Below, one piece after another: positions 54,426 through 62,047 of a stretch of 64,000 bases of DNA. A program made the position numbers and the translations under genes. The notes beneath the pieces are model-generated. The model had not been told where the DNA came from, made no database searches, and was given only the letters and a program-made list of their open reading frames with translations. Origin of the DNA: Octadecabacter temperatus (lineage in GTDB: Bacteria; Pseudomonadota; Alphaproteobacteria; Rhodobacterales; Rhodobacteraceae). How positions within the stretch are numbered: the first letter of the stretch is position 1; every line of letters starts with the position of its first letter. Location of the stretch: contig NZ_CP012160.1 of assembly GCF_001187845.1 (NCBI RefSeq), positions 3,160,501 to 3,224,500 on the forward strand, given 5' to 3'.

Positions 54426-54927
54426 CATCCTGACGTACGATATCCACGATCAGAACATCCGTAATATGCCCGCGCATCACTTCATCGGCGGAAGCTTGTA
54501 AAGCTTCACGCAGAATCCGCATGTTAGACGAAGCTGTAAACGCGCCATTGAAACCACCGATATTTGCGTGATCAAACATTACCTGCAAAAACGCGTCACG
54601 CAATCTGGGCTCATGAGAAAACACAGCCTCCTGACCGCCTGCTTCGACCTCAATACTCAACGACATGACCATCAATGCGGTCACACGGTCGTTCACAACA
54701 ACCGGAACGACGAACTGGTTGTTCATCCGCGCATATTCGCGCGTTTCCAACGAAACAGGTTCTGGATCCGGCTCACTGTGTTCCAGCATGATTTCACTAT
54801 CATCACCGTCCACGCATGCGTTGGCAGCCAACTCTTCTTCGGGTTCGGGCATAAGGGCCAGACCAGCTCCGACGCCGCCACCAACGCCAACCAGCATCAG
54901 GATAATTGGGAGAATTAATTTCTTCAT
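54415..54927 (-). CDS. Second FliL-family protein
   Basis: The 170-residue protein has an N-terminal helix (KKLILPIILMLVGVGGGVGAG), an acidic Pro-rich linker and a periplasmic domain with FVVPVVVNDRVTALMVMSLSIEV, LRDAFLQVMFDHANIGGF and VLIVDIVRQDV, the FliL pattern. It is the terminal gene of the leftward flgFGAH operon. The window therefore encodes two FliL-like proteins. Confidence 0.82.
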   Translation of the reverse strand: MKKLILPIILMLVGVGGGVGAGLALMPEPEEELAANACVDGDDSEIMLEHSEPDPEPVSLETREYARMNNQFVVPVVVNDRVTALMVMSLSIEVEAGGQEAVFSHEPRLRDAFLQVMFDHANIGGFNGAFTASSNMRILREALQASADEVMRGHITDVLIVDIVRQDVTN

Positions 54928-54936
54928 AGCGCGCTC

Positions 54937-55671
54937 CTAGAAAGGCAAGACAATGTCGGCGACCTGCTGGCCAATTCGTGGTTGTTGAACGTCGGAAATT
55001 TGACCACTCCCGCCATATGAAATCCGCGCTGAAGCAAGTTTGTCGTACGTGATCTCATTTTGCCGGCTAATGTCTGCCGGGCGGACGAAACCCGAAACCA
55101 GTAGTTCACGCATTTCGAAATTGACCCGAACTTCTTGCGTGCCCTGAATGACCAACACACCATTTGGCATCACATCAACAACCGTCGCCGCGATCCTCAA
55201 TTCAAGTTGTTCATTGCGCCGAACAGATCCATCACCGCCGAAAGATGAACTTGAGCTCAGATCGACAGCGGCGCTCAAGCTTGCGCCGTCGGGCAGGGAC
55301 TCATCGACCCGCTGCGGAACGCCAAACAGGTTTGGAATGGATAGGCTTTCGGAGCCGCTTCGCGAACGATCTGTCGAATTTGAAATAGAGGCGCTGTCGT
55401 CAATTTCGATCACCACCGTAAGAATGTCTCCTCGTTGGACAGCGCGTCTATCACCAAGAAGAGATCCACGATCACCGGTCCAAAGCGACGGGGTGCCATC
55501 GCGCGGTTCCGAAACCGCGAGGTCACTTGTTAAGCCATAGGTCAGCATCGCCGCCGCCTCGGGCGACGCCTGTGGTGGTGTGAACTCGGGTGGGCTGCCG
55601 ACATCACGCAAACGCCCGCAAGAGGTTGCCAAAACTAGTGAGGTCAAGACGACTAAAGTTGTGGTACGCAT
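54937..55671 (-). CDS. flgH: Flagellar L-ring lipoprotein FlgH
   Basis: The 244-residue precursor has a lipoprotein signal with lipobox LATSC (Cys19) and then the FlgH domain: SLLGDRRAVQRGDILTVVIE, RRNEQLELRIAATVVDVMPNG and LLVSGFVRPADISRQNEI. It forms the outer-membrane ring with the P ring FlgI. Confidence 0.94.
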   Translation of the reverse strand: MRTTTLVVLTSLVLATSCGRLRDVGSPPEFTPPQASPEAAAMLTYGLTSDLAVSEPRDGTPSLWTGDRGSLLGDRRAVQRGDILTVVIEIDDSASISNSTDRSRSGSESLSIPNLFGVPQRVDESLPDGASLSAAVDLSSSSSFGGDGSVRRNEQLELRIAATVVDVMPNGVLVIQGTQEVRVNFEMRELLVSGFVRPADISRQNEITYDKLASARISYGGSGQISDVQQPRIGQQVADIVLPF

Positions 55672-55680
55672 TCTGCGCTC

Positions 55681-56097
55681 CTATCGGTTAACAAATGCGG
55701 TGCCCGTCGCATCAATTTGCGCGCTCACCGTTGTTCGGGACGTTAGATTCATCACGCGAATGACGTCGCCCGGGCCAGCACGGTCTAGCGCCCGGCCTTC
55801 GGTTGAAATCACTACGCCATTGCGCTGATAAACGAGTGTTATGATCTGATTTCGCTCAATGACAGCGGGTGGACCGATATCGCCAGCGCGGATCGGACGA
55901 CCTGCATATAAAGCCACACGTGCCTCTTGTCCGATCGCAAGATCAGGGGCGGACAGCGCACCGGCTACATCGACTTCGCGCAACAGAACGTCATCCACGC
56001 CGATGATGCTGCGGGCTGGTATTGTTCGGGTGGCGACAATTGTGTCAGCCGTAACCGGAGCTGCCAACACAACAAAGAAAGCGATAAAACGGATCAT
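55681..56097 (-). CDS. flgA: Flagellar P-ring assembly chaperone FlgA
   Basis: The 138-residue exported protein has a signal peptide (IRFIAFFVVLAAPVTA), an SAF-like domain with TIPARSIIGVDDVLLREVDV and RPIRAGDI, and a C-terminal GDVIRVMNLTSRTTVSA, as in FlgA. It overlaps the flgG stop by 4 bp. Confidence 0.92.
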   Translation of the reverse strand: MIRFIAFFVVLAAPVTADTIVATRTIPARSIIGVDDVLLREVDVAGALSAPDLAIGQEARVALYAGRPIRAGDIGPPAVIERNQIITLVYQRNGVVISTEGRALDRAGPGDVIRVMNLTSRTTVSAQIDATGTAFVNR

Positions 56098-56879
56098 CGG
56101 ATTTGCACCATTGCGCCCAGCATTTGGTCAGCTGCGGAAATAACTTTGGAGTTCAGTTCATAGCCGCGTTGGGCCTTGATGAGGTCCGTGATCTCGCGGA
56201 CAGGATCGACGGAACTGTCTTCAAGATATCCCTGCCGCAACACACCGAGCCCGTCTTGACCAGGCGTGGTCGTGGTCGATGGACCAGATGCCGGAGTTTC
56301 CAAGAACAGGTTTGAGCCGATGGCCTCCAACCCTTTCGGATTGGTGAAGCCGGACAACGTGAATTGGCCAAGAAGCTGAGGTTCAACTTGGTCGGCGAAA
56401 TAGGCATAAACCTCACCCTCAGAGTTGATCGAGATCGAACGCGCATCGCTTGGAATCGTAATGTCCGGAACGACCGGGTAGCCATCCGATGTCACAATCA
56501 ACCCGTCACCAGTGCGCTTTAATCCACCGTCCCGCGTGAACGCAGCGCGACCGTCTGGTAGTGTAACCTCAAGGTACCCGTTGCCCTCGATCCCAAGGTC
56601 GAGGTCACCTCCCGTGGCCGCAAGCGAGCCTTGCGATAGCATCACAGAAACAGACGTTGGTCGAACTCCAAGCCCCAATTGAACACCTGTTGGCAGTACA
56701 GTTCCATCGGACGCATTTATCGTTCCGGGTCGCTGCATCTGTTGATAGTGCAGGTCGGCGAACTCGGCACGGCGTGTGTTGTAACCCGTCGTGCTCATAT
56801 TCGCGAGGTTGTTTGAAATCACCTCAACGCGGGTTTGTTGGGCCGCCATACCAGCGGCAGCAATTCTAAGGGCTCGCAT
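56094..56879 (-). CDS. flgG: Flagellar distal rod protein FlgG
   Basis: The 261-residue protein starts MRALRIAAAGMAAQQTRVEV and ISNNLANMSTTGYNTRRAEF, contains GVRPTSVSVMLSQGSLAATG and ends RGYELNSKVISAADQMLGAM, all diagnostic of FlgG. It lies 21 bp after flgF. Confidence 0.96.
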   Translation of the reverse strand: MRALRIAAAGMAAQQTRVEVISNNLANMSTTGYNTRRAEFADLHYQQMQRPGTINASDGTVLPTGVQLGLGVRPTSVSVMLSQGSLAATGGDLDLGIEGNGYLEVTLPDGRAAFTRDGGLKRTGDGLIVTSDGYPVVPDITIPSDARSISINSEGEVYAYFADQVEPQLLGQFTLSGFTNPKGLEAIGSNLFLETPASGPSTTTTPGQDGLGVLRQGYLEDSSVDPVREITDLIKAQRGYELNSKVISAADQMLGAMVQIR

Positions 56880-56900
56880 CTTTTTGACTCCTAAATAGGG

Positions 56901-57617
56901 TTACTGGCCGAGCGCACGGATCGCGCTGCGAATGCGTTCGTCTTCTTTGTCGAGAAAGCTTTGGCCGAGTTCATAGGCGCGCTGAACTTCAATCATCCGC
57001 GATATTTCGAGCACCGGATCAACGTTTGATTCCTCAATAAAGCCCTGCAACATGCGCCCTTCGAGTGCAGGGTCGTATCCATCATCGGCACGAAACCTCA
57101 CCCCATCTTCGCGCACCATTCCGGACAGGTTAATCGGGTTCACCAACCCAACCTGAGCAACCGGTTGGCCACCCGCACTTACAGTACCATCCGGCGCAAT
57201 TCCGATGGGGCCAGCGCCCTGCGGGATAAAGACAGGCGCGCCGCCTGCATCCAAAACGTTGTATCCTTCAGGCGTGACGAGATCGCCGTTTTCATTCGGT
57301 GTAAATGCGCCTGCGCGTGTCAACCGCTCGCCCTGCGGGGTCGCAACCAAGAAGAAACCGTCACCCTCAATCGCGAGGTCAAATGAACCACCAGTTTGGG
57401 TCAATGTGCCTTGAGACAACAGTGTTTCACGGGCCGACGCAGTGGCCATCGACAATGACGGATCATTCGGGCCTAATGCCTTAACATGCTCAGCAAATAT
57501 CACCCCTTCAGAGCGAAAACCGGTTGTCGACAAATTTGCAATGTTGTTTGCAACAACGCGCATTTCATTCATCAATCCAGATTGCCGTGTTAGGGCAGTA
57601 TAAGTTGCATTTTCCAT
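56901..57617 (-). CDS. flgF: Flagellar proximal rod protein FlgF
   Basis: The 238-residue protein begins MENATYTALTRQSGLMNEMR with VANNIANLSTTGFRSEGVIF and ends with EISRMIEVQRAYELGQSFL, the FlgF pattern. It is 3 bp downstream of fliQ in the operon flgB-flgC-fliE-fliQ-flgF-flgG-flgA-flgH-fliL2. Confidence 0.94.
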   Translation of the reverse strand: MENATYTALTRQSGLMNEMRVVANNIANLSTTGFRSEGVIFAEHVKALGPNDPSLSMATASARETLLSQGTLTQTGGSFDLAIEGDGFFLVATPQGERLTRAGAFTPNENGDLVTPEGYNVLDAGGAPVFIPQGAGPIGIAPDGTVSAGGQPVAQVGLVNPINLSGMVREDGVRFRADDGYDPALEGRMLQGFIEESNVDPVLEISRMIEVQRAYELGQSFLDKEDERIRSAIRALGQ

Positions 57618-57620
57618 TGT

Positions 57621-57887
57621 TCAGCCCCCTGCGATTATCGGTACGAGCGTGGTCTTGAAATACGACACCAACGTCTCGGTCATGAAGCCCATCGTGACCC
57701 AAAACACACTCACAATCGCGGCGAGTTTTGGCACGAAGGTTAACGTCATCTCTTGAACGGATGTCAGCGCCTGAAACAGGCCGACCACAAGGCCCACGAT
57801 CAACGCGACCGTGAGGATTGGCAGTGAAACAAGCGTCGCAATCCACAACCCCTGACGCAGCGTGTCATAAAACAGCGCATCATCCAT
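57621..57887 (-). CDS. fliQ: Flagellar export apparatus protein FliQ
   Basis: The 88-residue protein has two membrane helices (GLWIATLVSLPILTVALIVG and VPKLAAIVSVFWVTMGFM) with the motif GLFQALTSVQEMTLTFVPKL, typical of FliQ. It starts directly after the fliE stop, with no intervening base. Confidence 0.95.
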   Translation of the reverse strand: MDDALFYDTLRQGLWIATLVSLPILTVALIVGLVVGLFQALTSVQEMTLTFVPKLAAIVSVFWVTMGFMTETLVSYFKTTLVPIIAGG

Positions 57888-58175
57888 TCAGACAGGCATC
57901 CGAAGAATTTCCTGATACGCCTCAACGACTTTGTCACGCACTGTCACTGCCGTTTCGACTGCAAGCTCTGTCTGGGCGAGCGCTTGAACCAATGCATGTG
58001 GATCAGCGCCGCCTGACATTGCCGACATCGCCGTCTGCTCACTTTGCTTGAGCGTCTCAATAAAATCTGAGGCAGCCTGCCCGAATGCGTTTCCGGCATT
58101 TGACGTCGGGTCCGGCGCCGTAGCTGGCTTATTTGCAGCATAGGCCTGTGCGACCGGATTTGATCTGATTTCCAT
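57888..58175 (-). CDS. fliE: Flagellar hook-basal body adaptor FliE
   Basis: The 95-residue protein has FGQAASDFIETLKQSEQTAM, ALAQTELAVETAVTVRDKVV and the ending AYQEILRMPV, the FliE pattern. FliE joins the MS ring to the rod. It lies 13 bp downstream of flgC. Confidence 0.95.
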   Translation of the reverse strand: MEIRSNPVAQAYAANKPATAPDPTSNAGNAFGQAASDFIETLKQSEQTAMSAMSGGADPHALVQALAQTELAVETAVTVRDKVVEAYQEILRMPV

Positions 58176-58188
58176 AGTGATTGCCTTT

Positions 58189-58581
58189 CTATCTACGTAG
58201 CAAGTCCATCAAGGACGTCGACATTTGCCGGACCTGATCGAACAATTTTAGATTTGCCTCATAACTGCGCTGCGCTTCGCGAGCGTCCGCAATTTCAATG
58301 AGGAGATTGACGTTTGATCCATCGTAATTCCCATCGGCGTCCGCCATCGGGTGCGAAGGATCATAGATTTGGTCTAGCTCTGAGCGGTCCAGGCGCATCC
58401 GGCCTGATTGAACGGCCCCAGTGGCTTGGCCCGCCTCCATTTCGGCTGCAAAGCTGATCGTTTTGCGGTGGTAACCGGGTGTATCGGCATTCGCGATATT
58501 TTCGGAAACATGACGCAAACGCGCGGCTTGTGCCCGCATGCCACTCGACGTGATTCTCATAGCATCTGAAAAGTCAGCCAT
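58189..58581 (-). CDS. flgC: Flagellar proximal rod protein FlgC
   Basis: The 130-residue protein has RITSSGMRAQAARLRHVSEN, IANADTPGYHRKTISF and the ending SLMDLLRR, as FlgC. Two starts are possible: an ATG at 58587 that overlaps the flgB stop (ATGA) but lies only 2 bases after GGAGG, or the ATG at 58581 with 8 bases of spacing, which I list. Confidence 0.94.
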   Translation of the reverse strand: MADFSDAMRITSSGMRAQAARLRHVSENIANADTPGYHRKTISFAAEMEAGQATGAVQSGRMRLDRSELDQIYDPSHPMADADGNYDGSNVNLLIEIADAREAQRSYEANLKLFDQVRQMSTSLMDLLRR

Positions 58582-58583
58582 GC

Positions 58584-58967
58584 TCATTTCCTCCCGATTG
58601 AAAGGCGTAAAACATCTAGCGAGTGCTTGTAGATCGCCAATGCGCGATTGTGTTCGCGCTGAATCTCAACGGAGTTAACCATCTCTTGTTCAAGGGATAC
58701 GGAATTTCCGTTAGGCGCTGCTTCGGCGTCAGATATCTGAACAGATGAAGTCCCTGTTAGCGCGCTGGACGTTAAGTGTTGGGCACGTGTTGTTCGCAAG
58801 CCTGAATCCATATCCGCTGAATAGCTTTCAGCAAAAGACCCTAGCGTGCGTGCGCGATACCCTGGTGTATCGGCGTTCGCCATATTCGCCGCTGTGACGG
58901 CCTGCCGCGCACCAGAATGGCGCGCCATTGCATATGATGCCTGGAACATTTCCAGATTTTTAAACAT
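58584..58967 (-). CDS. flgB: Flagellar proximal rod protein FlgB
   Basis: The 127-residue protein begins MFKNLEMFQASYAMARHSGA, has NMANADTPGYRARTL and ends ALAIYKHSLDVLRLSIGRK. The ATG at 58967 follows GAGGGAGAAGCCCCG; the frame is open to 58994. It is the first gene of the leftward rod operon, divergent from fliI with an 84-bp gap. Confidence 0.93.
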   Translation of the reverse strand: MFKNLEMFQASYAMARHSGARQAVTAANMANADTPGYRARTLGSFAESYSADMDSGLRTTRAQHLTSSALTGTSSVQISDAEAAPNGNSVSLEQEMVNSVEIQREHNRALAIYKHSLDVLRLSIGRK

Positions 58968-59051
58968 CGGGGCTTCTCCCTCGAGTGACTTCAACTAAGC
59001 CTTAAGGATGATTCCCTAAGAATTGGTTGTCGCAAGAATGCGAGAGGCCAA

Positions 59052-60371
59052 ATGACAGAAGATATTTTCGCCCAAATGGGTGCCGCCATCAAAAAAACGA
59101 AACGGACGCACCCCCTAGGTGTCGTTTTACAGATTGCCGGAAATCGGTTGCAGATCGGGGGAATTTCCCAGTTCGCCCGCGTCGGTGACCGCATCAAAGT
59201 GCTCGGCGACGATATTCTGGGTGAGGTCGTACGTACCGCACAAGAAGGGCTTGATGTGATTATGGACGGCTCGACAGAAGGGCTGGGCCTCGGCGCGAAA
59301 GTCGTTTTGCTACCACGGCCGGACTTCGCACCGCACGCGGGTTGGATAGGCCGTGTTGTCGATCCCGACGGAATGCCACTCGACGGCCGCGCTCTCCTTC
59401 CGGGCCTTTCGGTTCAACCAGTGTCAGCACCACCGCCTCCGGCTAGCACGCGGCGCGAACTGGGGCCGCGTCTTTCAACGGGCTTTGCGGTCTTTGATAC
59501 GATTCTCCCAATTGTTCGCGGTCAACGTGTCGGGCTTTTTGCAGGTTCAGGCGTCGGAAAATCAACGTTACTTTCTTCACTGGCAAAGACGATGGAGGCG
59601 GACGTTATTGTGATTGGACTGGTCGGCGAACGTGGCCGAGAATTGCGGGAATTTGTTGAAAAGTCACTTGGACCGGAAGGAATGAAACGAAGCGTTATCG
59701 TCGCCGCCACCTCGGATCGTGCCGCGCAAGTTCGACGGCGATGCCCCCTCGCGGCGACAGCAGTGGCTGAGTTTTTCCGCGACCAAGGCTTACAAGTTCT
59801 ATTGCTCGTCGACAGCGTAACGCGTTTTGCTGAAGCGCACCGCGAAGTCGCCGTTGCCGCGGGGGAGCCTGCGAATTTGCGTGGCCATCCTGCATCGACA
59901 CCCAATGCAATCGCGGGGTTGTGCGAACGTGCCGGTCCGGGTTCTGGGCATGCGGGTGACATCACGGCGATCTATACTGTCCTTGTTGCAGGTTCCGATA
60001 TGGAGGAACCGGTTGCTGATATGCTGCGCGGTGTTTTGGACGGACACGTCGTTCTTGATCGCGCAATCGCCGAGCGGGGCCGTTTTCCGGCGATCGATGT
60101 AACGCGTTCTGTTTCACGTTCCTTGCCGGATGCCGCGAATGCAGCTGAGAATAAGTTAATCCAGACAGCGCGTCAGCACATGGGCGCATTTGCTCAGGCT
60201 GAACTTATGATTCAGGCGGGTCTCTACACTTCGGGGACAGACGCTAAAATCGACGCAGCAATTGCAACGCGTGACGCTTTAGAAGCATTCATATCAACAG
60301 AAGGGAAACACGGTCCTGCGGGAGCATTCTTATTGCTTCAACGGGCGGTTCAATTGCCTGCAACACTATAA
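59052..60371 (+). CDS. fliI: Flagellar export ATPase FliI
   Basis: FliI is the F1-beta-like ATPase that energises export. The 439-residue protein has the Walker A loop FAGSGVGKSTL, VIGLVGERGRELREF, and the Walker B LLLVDSVTRFAEAHREVA, with ATPase family features PASTPNAIAGLCERAG and YTVLVAGSDMEEPVADM. It is transcribed alone between two leftward operons and converges on the DUF1217 gene. Confidence 0.96.
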   Translation: MTEDIFAQMGAAIKKTKRTHPLGVVLQIAGNRLQIGGISQFARVGDRIKVLGDDILGEVVRTAQEGLDVIMDGSTEGLGLGAKVVLLPRPDFAPHAGWIGRVVDPDGMPLDGRALLPGLSVQPVSAPPPPASTRRELGPRLSTGFAVFDTILPIVRGQRVGLFAGSGVGKSTLLSSLAKTMEADVIVIGLVGERGRELREFVEKSLGPEGMKRSVIVAATSDRAAQVRRRCPLAATAVAEFFRDQGLQVLLLVDSVTRFAEAHREVAVAAGEPANLRGHPASTPNAIAGLCERAGPGSGHAGDITAIYTVLVAGSDMEEPVADMLRGVLDGHVVLDRAIAERGRFPAIDVTRSVSRSLPDAANAAENKLIQTARQHMGAFAQAELMIQAGLYTSGTDAKIDAAIATRDALEAFISTEGKHGPAGAFLLLQRAVQLPATL

Positions 60372-60376
60372 TTATA

Positions 60377-61168
60377 TTAGATCTGTTGAAGCAGGCTAAG
60401 CGCAATTGATGCGCCAGAGGTCGCAGAGGAATCTGATATCTCAGACCGCAACATGAAAAGTCTGATCATTTTTTCCTGATTTTCAGGACTGGCCAAGTCA
60501 CTCAATTGATCGGTGCCAAACGTTGCCTCAGCACGTGCCTGAAATTGCTCGAGTTGTTGGTCAATATCGATGGCTGCAAATGATGATGAAAACCCGAGCG
60601 CTGTCTCAAACATGCTGCGCAACGGCTCGTTACCCATCATGCTGTACCATTGCCCGTTGTTGGTACTTGTCCCGTCCAGAACGTCATTCAGCGCCGGCCC
60701 AAGGTTTAGCGCAAGGCGCATATCATTATCTTGTTCACCAACAGCCTGTTCAAACTGTTTCGCTTCATAACGGTCAATAATTTCGTCAGCGAAAAACGAA
60801 AGTGCAGTACGCGGGATATCAAAATCACCGAACCCAAATGCTTCGCTAAAATCCGCGTAACGGCTATCAGACAATTTGTTCGCAAGAGCGTCAGTTCCAA
60901 TGGATCCTTCCTCAAGAATTTTCTTGATGAAAAACGTATTGTTGATGTCATCGTCTAAACCAAACGCGCCGAGGGCGACTTCAAGAAGCTCACGGTCTTT
61001 AACAAGGTCTTCAGCCGTCCTGATGTCTCCAATGCGTTCACGGAAAGTATCTGTGAGACGCGTGATCGAAGGGCTCTCATTGAAAGTCGCACGTTGTTGG
61101 TCCGCTGTCCTCTCTAGAAACAGCCAACCTGCATAGCCTGACAAAGGAACGACGGGCTGGAAGGTCAT
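60377..61168 (-). CDS. DUF1217 family flagellar protein
   Basis: The 263-residue protein is alpha-helical with FQPVVPLSGYAGWLFLERTADQQ at the start and repeated LGLDD-like and ESYADFSEAFGF-like segments (GAFGLDDDINNTFFIKKILE, RYADFSEAFGFGDF), typical of DUF1217 proteins found in alphaproteobacterial flagellar loci. It ends the fliC-flaF-flbT group and overlaps flbT by 4 bp. The function is not known. Confidence 0.87.
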   Translation of the reverse strand: MTFQPVVPLSGYAGWLFLERTADQQRATFNESPSITRLTDTFRERIGDIRTAEDLVKDRELLEVALGAFGLDDDINNTFFIKKILEEGSIGTDALANKLSDSRYADFSEAFGFGDFDIPRTALSFFADEIIDRYEAKQFEQAVGEQDNDMRLALNLGPALNDVLDGTSTNNGQWYSMMGNEPLRSMFETALGFSSSFAAIDIDQQLEQFQARAEATFGTDQLSDLASPENQEKMIRLFMLRSEISDSSATSGASIALSLLQQI

Positions 61169-61575
61169 GACGGTCTCGGGAAGGTCGCAAGCAGGCGTTC
61201 TTCCCTCGGCAAAAGACTACGCAGCCTCTTTAATCCGCGGTAAAATTCGCCCTCCAAAAAGGCTTCGGTTGCATCAGCTAGTTGCTGGCGACTGTCATCG
61301 TCAGCAAGCGCCTGACTTAATTGTTCAACTCCACGCATCAATTGGATTCTGCCTTCTTCAACGTCAGCGTCGCCGGACAGAATAAGCTGCGCGATATAAC
61401 AAACTCGACGGACAGGAGTGGTAACCTCATCTGGTCGAATAGCATCACGCAACCGCAAGATATTTGCGTTGGGTGTGAGTATGGAGAGCCGAGAGCGCCG
61501 GTCTCCGTTTTCGATGACGGCACCATTTACGAGCACGCGTTCTTTCGGCCCGAGCTTAAGGACAAGACCGGACAT
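61165..61575 (-). CDS. flbT: Flagellin translation repressor FlbT
   Basis: FlbT is an RNA-binding regulator that limits flagellin translation in Caulobacter by binding the flagellin mRNA leader. The 136-residue protein has LVLKLGPKERVLVNGAVIEN, ILRLRDAIRPDEVTTPVRRV and EFYRGLKRLRSLLPREERLL, clear family motifs. It overlaps flaF by 1 bp. Confidence 0.94.
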   Translation of the reverse strand: MSGLVLKLGPKERVLVNGAVIENGDRRSRLSILTPNANILRLRDAIRPDEVTTPVRRVCYIAQLILSGDADVEEGRIQLMRGVEQLSQALADDDSRQQLADATEAFLEGEFYRGLKRLRSLLPREERLLATFPRPS

Positions 61576-61949
61576 TAGTGACCCCCTTTGGCGGCCAGGC
61601 CACGCATCATCGCAGTATTGATTTCAACGAGTGGCGCAACATCAGCTTCGCCCTTTAGAACCTTGCGAGAATGAAAAGACGTGAATTCAGCAAGGTAGAA
61701 TATCCGTGCACGTAGGTCTTCAGAAAGCGCATTTTCATCATCAGCAACTTGCGACGCGAGGTGGGTCCAGACTGCACGATTGGCATGAACAGCCTCCGCG
61801 AAGGCTGGAAAGTTTGAGGCTTGTTGTTTGGCCGCATTTCTTAGGCGGCATGTGACTTCGCTGAACAAATGATGTTCGGCGGAGCGACCTGTTTTTAAAG
61901 CGGACGTTTTGGGCGCGTAGGCGTGCTGGGCTTGTTCTGCGATGTTCAC
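61575..61949 (-). CDS. flaF: Flagellar biosynthesis regulator FlaF
   Basis: FlaF is needed for flagellin synthesis or secretion and works opposite to FlbT. The 124-residue protein starts at a GTG (61949) giving MNIAEQAQHAYAPKTSALKT; AAAGGA lies 6 bases upstream. It contains NRAVWTHLASQVADDENALS and IFYLAEFTSFHSRKVL. The frame is open to 61982, but the GTG gives the family N-terminus. It lies just after the fliC terminator. Confidence 0.93.
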   Translation of the reverse strand: MNIAEQAQHAYAPKTSALKTGRSAEHHLFSEVTCRLRNAAKQQASNFPAFAEAVHANRAVWTHLASQVADDENALSEDLRARIFYLAEFTSFHSRKVLKGEADVAPLVEINTAMMRGLAAKGGH

Positions 61950-61957
61950 GGCTGGTC

Positions 61958-61972
61958 CTTTCGGGACGAAAG
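61958..61972 (-). promoter_or_regulatory. Hairpin covering the flaF ribosome-binding site
   Basis: CTTTCG (61958-61963) and CGAAAG (61967-61972) pair perfectly around three bases. On the leftward transcript the 3' arm includes AAAG of the AAAGGA ribosome-binding site of flaF. A second perfect hairpin, ACACAGC-TTT-GCTGTGT (61981-61997), lies just upstream. Confidence 0.45.
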
Positions 61973-62001
61973 TCGAAATCACACAGCTTTGCTGTGTGGT
62001 G

Positions 62002-62038
62002 AAAAAAGGTCAGAGGCGCTCTGATTAAGCGCCTCTGA
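62002..62038 (-). terminator. Rho-independent terminator of fliC
   Basis: Read leftward, an 11-bp perfect stem TCAGAGGCGCT/AGCGCCTCTGA with a 7-base loop is followed by CCTTTTTTC. It begins 10 bp after the fliC stop and separates fliC from flaF. Confidence 0.9.
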
Positions 62039-62047
62039 CGTCTCAAC

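Noticed and set aside
58990..59051. CtrA box in the flgB-fliI gap
   Set aside because: TTAAGGATGATTCCCTAAG has TTAA-like halves, but the spacing is 10, not 7.
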